Positions 13,235-16,970 of a stretch of DNA of 16,970 nt are shown piece after piece. Each line of letters starts with the position of its first letter. Within the stretch, counting starts at the first letter, position 1. The position numbers and the translations under genes were made by a program. The stretch lies in contig DCZN01000120.1 in NCBI GenBank assembly GCA_002331625.1, positions 12,879 through 29,848 of the forward strand. Direction: 5' to 3'. Origin of the DNA: Nitrospira sp. UBA2083. GTDB taxonomy: Bacteria; Nitrospirota; Nitrospiria; Nitrospirales; Nitrospiraceae. Under the pieces are notes generated by a model, which had not been told where the DNA came from, made no database searches, and saw nothing but the letters and a program-made list of their open reading frames with translations.

Positions 13235-14809
13235 ATGCGACAACGCCGACTCTCTAACACATGTCCCATCATGATCACGCTCAGTTTGGTGATGGGCCTG
13301 TTTGTCCTCAGTGGCTGTGCTGCCCGCTCTGCGACCCTCCCGCCACCAACCCCATTTACCCCGGTGCCGGTAGACTTTATCCATAGCTGGACCAAGGGTA
13401 CCCACCCGTTTACCGGGGCAGCGGTGATCGACATCGATAGTGACGGAACGTTCGAGGTCTTTGTCGGTGGCGGTGAAGGACAACAGGACGCTTTGTTGAG
13501 CTATCGCGGCGGCCGCCTCGTGAATATCGAAGACGGGACCGGCCTCTCACGTACCAGTGCGACTTACGGCAGTACAGCGATCGATCTGGATGCCGATGGA
13601 GATACTGATTTGATCGTAGCGCGTGAAAACGGCGTCTACCTCTACCTGAACGACAAGGGTCGGTTTCACGAGCGGTTGATCCCTGTCGATCTGCCGACGG
13701 ACTCAGTCCCATTCAGCGTGGCGGTTTCGGATATCGACCACGATGGCGACGGAGACTTGTACGTCAGTGTCTTCGTGAATGCGAAGACGTTTCGAAGTGC
13801 GACCTTTAATGATCCGACCCACGCTAAGCCAAATCGCCTGTTATTGAACAACGGAGACCTGACATTTACGGATATTACTGAATCGTCCGGCACGGCCAGC
13901 AAGCAAAACACGTTTCTTTCGGTGTTCGTCGATCTGGACTCCGACGGATGGCAGGACTTGGTGGTGTCCCAGAATACCGGCGCGGTCGAGATCTTCCACA
14001 ACATGAAGGATCGGACGTTTCAGCCGGTCCCCACCACGTCAGACCTCGGCTTTTGGATGGGCTTGGCCGTCGGCGATATCGATAAGGACGGCGACCAGGA
14101 TCTATTTTTCACGAACGTGGGAACATCGATCCCTCTGTTCCTCACGTCGGGTGATCTCCGGAACGACCAGCGCCACACTCACGACTGGATGCTGCTCCGC
14201 AATGATGGAAACTTTCGCTTTACCGATGTGACCGATGCGTACGGATTGACGGGTGAGGGATTTGCTTGGGGCGCCGTGTTCGAGGATCTCAACCTTGATG
14301 GGCAACTCGATCTGTGTGTCGCCCAGAACTACATTAAGTGGCCGATCCACAAGTTCGTAAAACTTTCCGGACGCACGTACCTTCAATCGAACGAGACCAG
14401 CACACCGGTCCTTCACCACGTGCCAGCTCTCGGACTGGAGAATCGATACTTCGGCCAATCACCGGTGATCGTCGATCTGAATGGGGATGGCAGGCAAGAT
14501 CTCGTCTGGCTAAACATCGACGGCCCGGTGCGGGCGTTCCTGAACACGTCGCATGGAAACTACATCACGATGGTCCTTCCCGATACCGTCGCCAACCTCG
14601 GCACCCGCATCACGATCGAGACCGACCGAGGCAAAAGCTACACCCGAGCGGTCATCGGAACTGTGGGCATGCTGACCGATCAAACCCCAGAACTGAGCTT
14701 CGGATTGGGCCCCCAGGAACAGGTGCTGCGTGCGATTATTCAACGCCCGAACGGAACGACCGAGACTATGTCCACCTTACCCATCAACAGGAAGACGGTC
14801 ATCAATTGA
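13235..14809 (+). CDS. FG-GAP/VCBS-repeat lipoprotein with UnbV/ASPIC-like end
   Basis: A 524-residue lipoprotein. The signal ends in the lipobox LSGC with Cys28. Seven calcium-binding D-x-D-x-D-G motifs follow, at about residues 66, 117, 166, 233, 281, 351 and 414 (DIDSDGTFE, DLDADGDTD, DIDHDGDGD, DLDSDGWQD, DIDKDGDQD, DLNLDGQLD, DLNGDGRQD), enough for one beta-propeller. The last 85 residues (LGTRITIE to PNGTTETM) match the UnbV/ASPIC C-terminal domain that follows such propellers. It should be a membrane-anchored, calcium-stabilised surface or periplasmic protein; the ligand is unknown. ATG 13235 has AAGGAG eight bases upstream; an in-frame ATG at 13193 lacks a site. Confidence 0.9.
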   Translation: MRQRRLSNTCPIMITLSLVMGLFVLSGCAARSATLPPPTPFTPVPVDFIHSWTKGTHPFTGAAVIDIDSDGTFEVFVGGGEGQQDALLSYRGGRLVNIEDGTGLSRTSATYGSTAIDLDADGDTDLIVARENGVYLYLNDKGRFHERLIPVDLPTDSVPFSVAVSDIDHDGDGDLYVSVFVNAKTFRSATFNDPTHAKPNRLLLNNGDLTFTDITESSGTASKQNTFLSVFVDLDSDGWQDLVVSQNTGAVEIFHNMKDRTFQPVPTTSDLGFWMGLAVGDIDKDGDQDLFFTNVGTSIPLFLTSGDLRNDQRHTHDWMLLRNDGNFRFTDVTDAYGLTGEGFAWGAVFEDLNLDGQLDLCVAQNYIKWPIHKFVKLSGRTYLQSNETSTPVLHHVPALGLENRYFGQSPVIVDLNGDGRQDLVWLNIDGPVRAFLNTSHGNYITMVLPDTVANLGTRITIETDRGKSYTRAVIGTVGMLTDQTPELSFGLGPQEQVLRAIIQRPNGTTETMSTLPINRKTVIN

Positions 14810-14915
14810 CCACCACTGGAGGTGCGCTCGCATCCAGCCCTGCTCATCCTCACCACGTTGTCGCGAGCCCGCAGAATGACAGTTACAATTGACAGCTTCC
14901 ACGGCGAGGCATAGC

Positions 14916-15257
14916 ATGCCAAGCATGGCACGAGTTTCTGTCCTGTTGGCAATGCTCCTCATCGTTCTGACTTTCAATGCCTACGCCTGTGTCCTGCCGT
15001 TGTCACAATCAACTGCGATGGAGTGCTCCTCAGGGATGGAGGAACCGACTCGCGGGATATGTGAGGCGTTTTTCGAAATAGGCCCGCACTCACAGGTTTC
15101 TTCGACCAACACCGCCGCCACGTTCCATCTTGCCAGTGTATGGCCTGTTTCTCTTCTCCCCGATACCTTTGTCCCGCTTGTTCGTGTCACAACACCGCCA
15201 CGGAGCACTGATACTCCCATCCATCGTTCGATCCACACAACGGTTTTGAGAATTTGA
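14916..15257 (+). CDS. Small secreted Cys/Met protein preceding the copper-storage gene
   Basis: A 113-residue protein with a signal peptide, RVSVLLAMLLIVLTFNAYA, cleaved before Cys25. The mature start carries Cys25, Cys37 and Cys49 with Met35 and Met41 between them (CVLPLSQSTAMEC, SSGMEEPTRGIC). This spacing recalls small exported proteins encoded with copper-resistance genes in Proteobacteria, but I cannot place it in a named family. The second half is proline- and threonine-rich with no clear structure. GAGG six bases before the ATG at 14916 supports the start; an ATG at 14925 is possible. It lies 113 bases before the Csp-like gene in the same direction, so a shared copper-related role is an inference from context. 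Confidence 0.62.
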   Translation: MPSMARVSVLLAMLLIVLTFNAYACVLPLSQSTAMECSSGMEEPTRGICEAFFEIGPHSQVSSTNTAATFHLASVWPVSLLPDTFVPLVRVTTPPRSTDTPIHRSIHTTVLRI

Positions 15258-15370
15258 TCCCCCTCCTGTTTCGCGTTCTGCACGAGAATAGTCAACGGCT
15301 CCACACATACTTGAGGAGCCGGATCGACACGATCGATGTGACCATAAGCCACAAACACATAGGAGGACAT

Positions 15371-15880
15371 ATGCCAGATATAAGTCGAAGAACATTGGTG
15401 ACGGCAGGTGCCTCTTTGCTCGCGACAGGAGCTTCGTTCATGCTGCTGCGTGGAACAGATGCCGCGACTGCTGAGCTCCCACAGTCGTCGGACCTCTATA
15501 CCTTAGGAACGGTGCCCGACACCCAACGCCATCACATGAGCGAGGAGATGCAACGTTGTATCCAGCTCTGCCACGACTGCCACACAAGCTGTGTCCAACT
15601 GATCGAGCATTGCCTCAAGCTCGGAGGGCGCGCTGCCGCCCCTGACCTTATCCGAGCATTACTGGACTGTGCGCAGATCTGCACAACCACCGCCGATTTT
15701 ATGGCACGAGGATCTTCGTTTCACGATCGCACGTGCAATCTCTGCGCTGAGATCTGTCGACGCTGTGCGGAAAGTTGCGAGCAGGTCGCCGGAAACGATC
15801 ACATGGCAAAGCAGTGCGCAGAGTTATGCCGACGCTGTGCAGGATCTTGCGAGCACATGGCATCACACCAGGCAGCATAA
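15371..15880 (+). CDS. Tat-exported Csp-like four-helix copper-binding protein (DUF326)
   Basis: A 169-residue protein with a twin-arginine signal (SRRTLVTAGASLLATGASFM). The mature part has 16 cysteines in CxxxC/CxxC spacing on four predicted helices: 63, 67, 70, 74 and 81; 100 and 104; 122, 125, 129, 132 and 136; 149, 153, 156 and 160. The last two helices repeat the pattern CAExCRRCAxSCE. This is the layout of the copper storage proteins Csp1-Csp3, whose helix-bundle core binds many Cu(I) ions; the Tat-exported form corresponds to Csp1. AGGAGG four bases before the ATG at 15371 fixes the start; the open frame to 15254 is not used. The number of copper ions bound is not readable from sequence. 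Confidence 0.9.
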   Translation: MPDISRRTLVTAGASLLATGASFMLLRGTDAATAELPQSSDLYTLGTVPDTQRHHMSEEMQRCIQLCHDCHTSCVQLIEHCLKLGGRAAAPDLIRALLDCAQICTTTADFMARGSSFHDRTCNLCAEICRRCAESCEQVAGNDHMAKQCAELCRRCAGSCEHMASHQAA

Positions 15881-16145
15881 GAGCTCAGTACTGGCTCATC
15901 TGTTAGGTGGACGCGGCCGGGCGCCATTCGGCTGGAATTCCTGCCAAGAAACTCAGCCAGAACAACCACCAACTGCCTCCCCTCACTGCACGTGGAGTCA
16001 GAGCGGATCACTCGATGTACAGTGGTTATACTAAAGCTCCCCTGCTTGCACCAGAAGGCCATTGAACGGCTAACGACACACCCGTCAAAATTTGCTGTTT
16101 TCTTGCCAGGTTCTGAACCCTCAGTTAGACTTTTTTCACACCACT
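15881..16145. other. Intergenic region without a clear element
   Basis: About 265 bases. I see no gene, strong hairpin or T-rich terminator; a TTTTTT run at 16131-16136 has no stem before it. Confidence 0.4.
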
Positions 16146-16970
16146 ATGGCACGAGCACGCGCAAGCGACCATCAACGGCAACGACCGAAAGCCACTCTTA
16201 TCGAAGAGCTCACACGCGGCATCAACAAGTTTCAGGAACTCCTCACAGCCATTCACGACTTCGGTCAAGACGGGTTTCCATACCGTGACGCAGCACAAAG
16301 CAAGGCCGAGCTCCAGTTTCGTGAATGTCTGCGTCAGACGTTCGGCGAGCGATCTCAGGAATTCCAGACCTATCGGAACTTCAAGATTCGTACCGGGAAC
16401 AAGGATGAAACAGGCCAGAGCATTACCGCCATTAAAGGGCTTATCCACACCCTAGAGGACCGGAAGCTCGAGCTACAGGGGCTCAAGCCGCCCCCGAAAC
16501 CCGATCCTGCACCTGAGCCACCCCAGCACAATACCGCGCGCCTGGTGCTGGTTTCACCAACAACCCCATCCAGCGGATCAACACTCCCTGCAGCACCCAT
16601 CACCGTCGCAGTCGCCATGACAACGAACGTGGGGCCCACAATTTCTCCCACTTCACCAATGCCTCCCGCACCACCCCAGCCGTTGACTCCGACGCCGACT
16701 CCCGCTCACATGTCTCTTCCTCCGACACCAGTTCCTACGGCCATAGTCAACCCGATAGCACCAGCGCCGAATCCGACACCCATCCCTACGGCGCCAGCGC
16801 CCCCGATTCCACCACCACAGCCTCAGCCAACAGTTCTCACTCCCATTCAGGCACCTCCCCTCTCGTCCATGCCAACGCCTGCACCGGCTCCACCGTCTCC
16901 ACTGCCTGTACAGACAGCACCGGAGCCTCCTGCTCCACCAATTGCCGTCTCACCCCCACCCCCTCCGCCC
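16146..16970 (+). CDS. Long proline-rich protein with a helical N-terminal domain, cut by the window end
   Basis: The frame from ATG 16146 stays open to the last base (275 codons). Residues 16-110 form a charged, helix-rich domain: LIEELTRGINKFQELLTAIH, DGFPYRDAAQSKAELQFREC, LRQTFGERSQEFQTYRNFKI and ITAIKGLIHTLEDRKLELQG. I do not know a function for this domain. From about residue 112 onward the sequence is almost pure Pro/Ala/Thr linker with no internal period that I can define. No signal peptide or membrane helix is visible, so the protein starts in the cytoplasm. The ATG has no clear ribosome site; no better in-frame start exists down to the stop at 16071, except a TTG at 16092. What follows the linker is outside the window. 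Confidence 0.7.
   Translation, partial: MARARASDHQRQRPKATLIEELTRGINKFQELLTAIHDFGQDGFPYRDAAQSKAELQFRECLRQTFGERSQEFQTYRNFKIRTGNKDETGQSITAIKGLIHTLEDRKLELQGLKPPPKPDPAPEPPQHNTARLVLVSPTTPSSGSTLPAAPITVAVAMTTNVGPTISPTSPMPPAPPQPLTPTPTPAHMSLPPTPVPTAIVNPIAPAPNPTPIPTAPAPPIPPPQPQPTVLTPIQAPPLSSMPTPAPAPPSPLPVQTAPEPPAPPIAVSPPPPPP

Overview
The window looks like chromosomal DNA of a Nitrospirota bacterium, most likely Nitrospira-like. Three things point that way: a separate-subunit 2-oxoacid:ferredoxin oxidoreductase operon with a GltD-like extra subunit (such enzymes serve the reductive TCA cycle in Nitrospira), small secreted and membrane proteins of unknown family, and a Tat-exported multi-cysteine copper-storage-type protein. 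The assignment rests on remembered family patterns, not on a search.

Region 1 (1-3727, minus strand) is a tight operon read right to left: an 80-aa winged-helix-like protein, then the gamma, alpha and beta subunits of a pyruvate/2-oxoacid:ferredoxin oxidoreductase, then a GltD-like Fe-S/FAD oxidoreductase that runs off the left edge. Spacings are a few bases or short overlaps. Together these should interconvert a 2-oxoacid and acyl-CoA plus CO2, with the GltD-like subunit a candidate electron exchanger.

Region 2 (about 3964-9177) is a small, eroded mobile-element island between that operon and a tRNA-Arg(CCU) gene. It holds a start-less ribbon-helix-helix-like remnant, a DUF6908 gene with an 80-aa neighbour typical of integrative elements, a roughly 1.4-kb gene-poor stretch rich in inverted repeats, a complete BrnT/BrnA toxin-antitoxin pair with a palindromic operator, an excisionase-type HTH protein, and a tyrosine recombinase broken by one frameshift. 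A 55-bp imperfect repeat containing a hairpin flanks brnTA. The recombinase ends 27 bases before the 5' end of the tRNA, which is the less usual side for tRNA-targeted integration.

Region 3 (9255-14809) carries ordinary single genes: a small membrane protein (minus), a zinc-ribbon DUF4282 membrane protein (plus), a SAM methyltransferase (minus), a secreted protein of unknown function (plus), and a pair made of a secreted 165-aa protein and a seven-motif FG-GAP/VCBS lipoprotein with a UnbV/ASPIC-like end.

Region 4 (14916-16970) has a small Cys/Met-bearing secreted protein followed by a Tat-exported Csp-like copper-binding protein with 16 cysteines, and then the start of a long proline-rich protein that leaves the window still open. 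No CRISPR array, rRNA or complete insertion sequence was seen.
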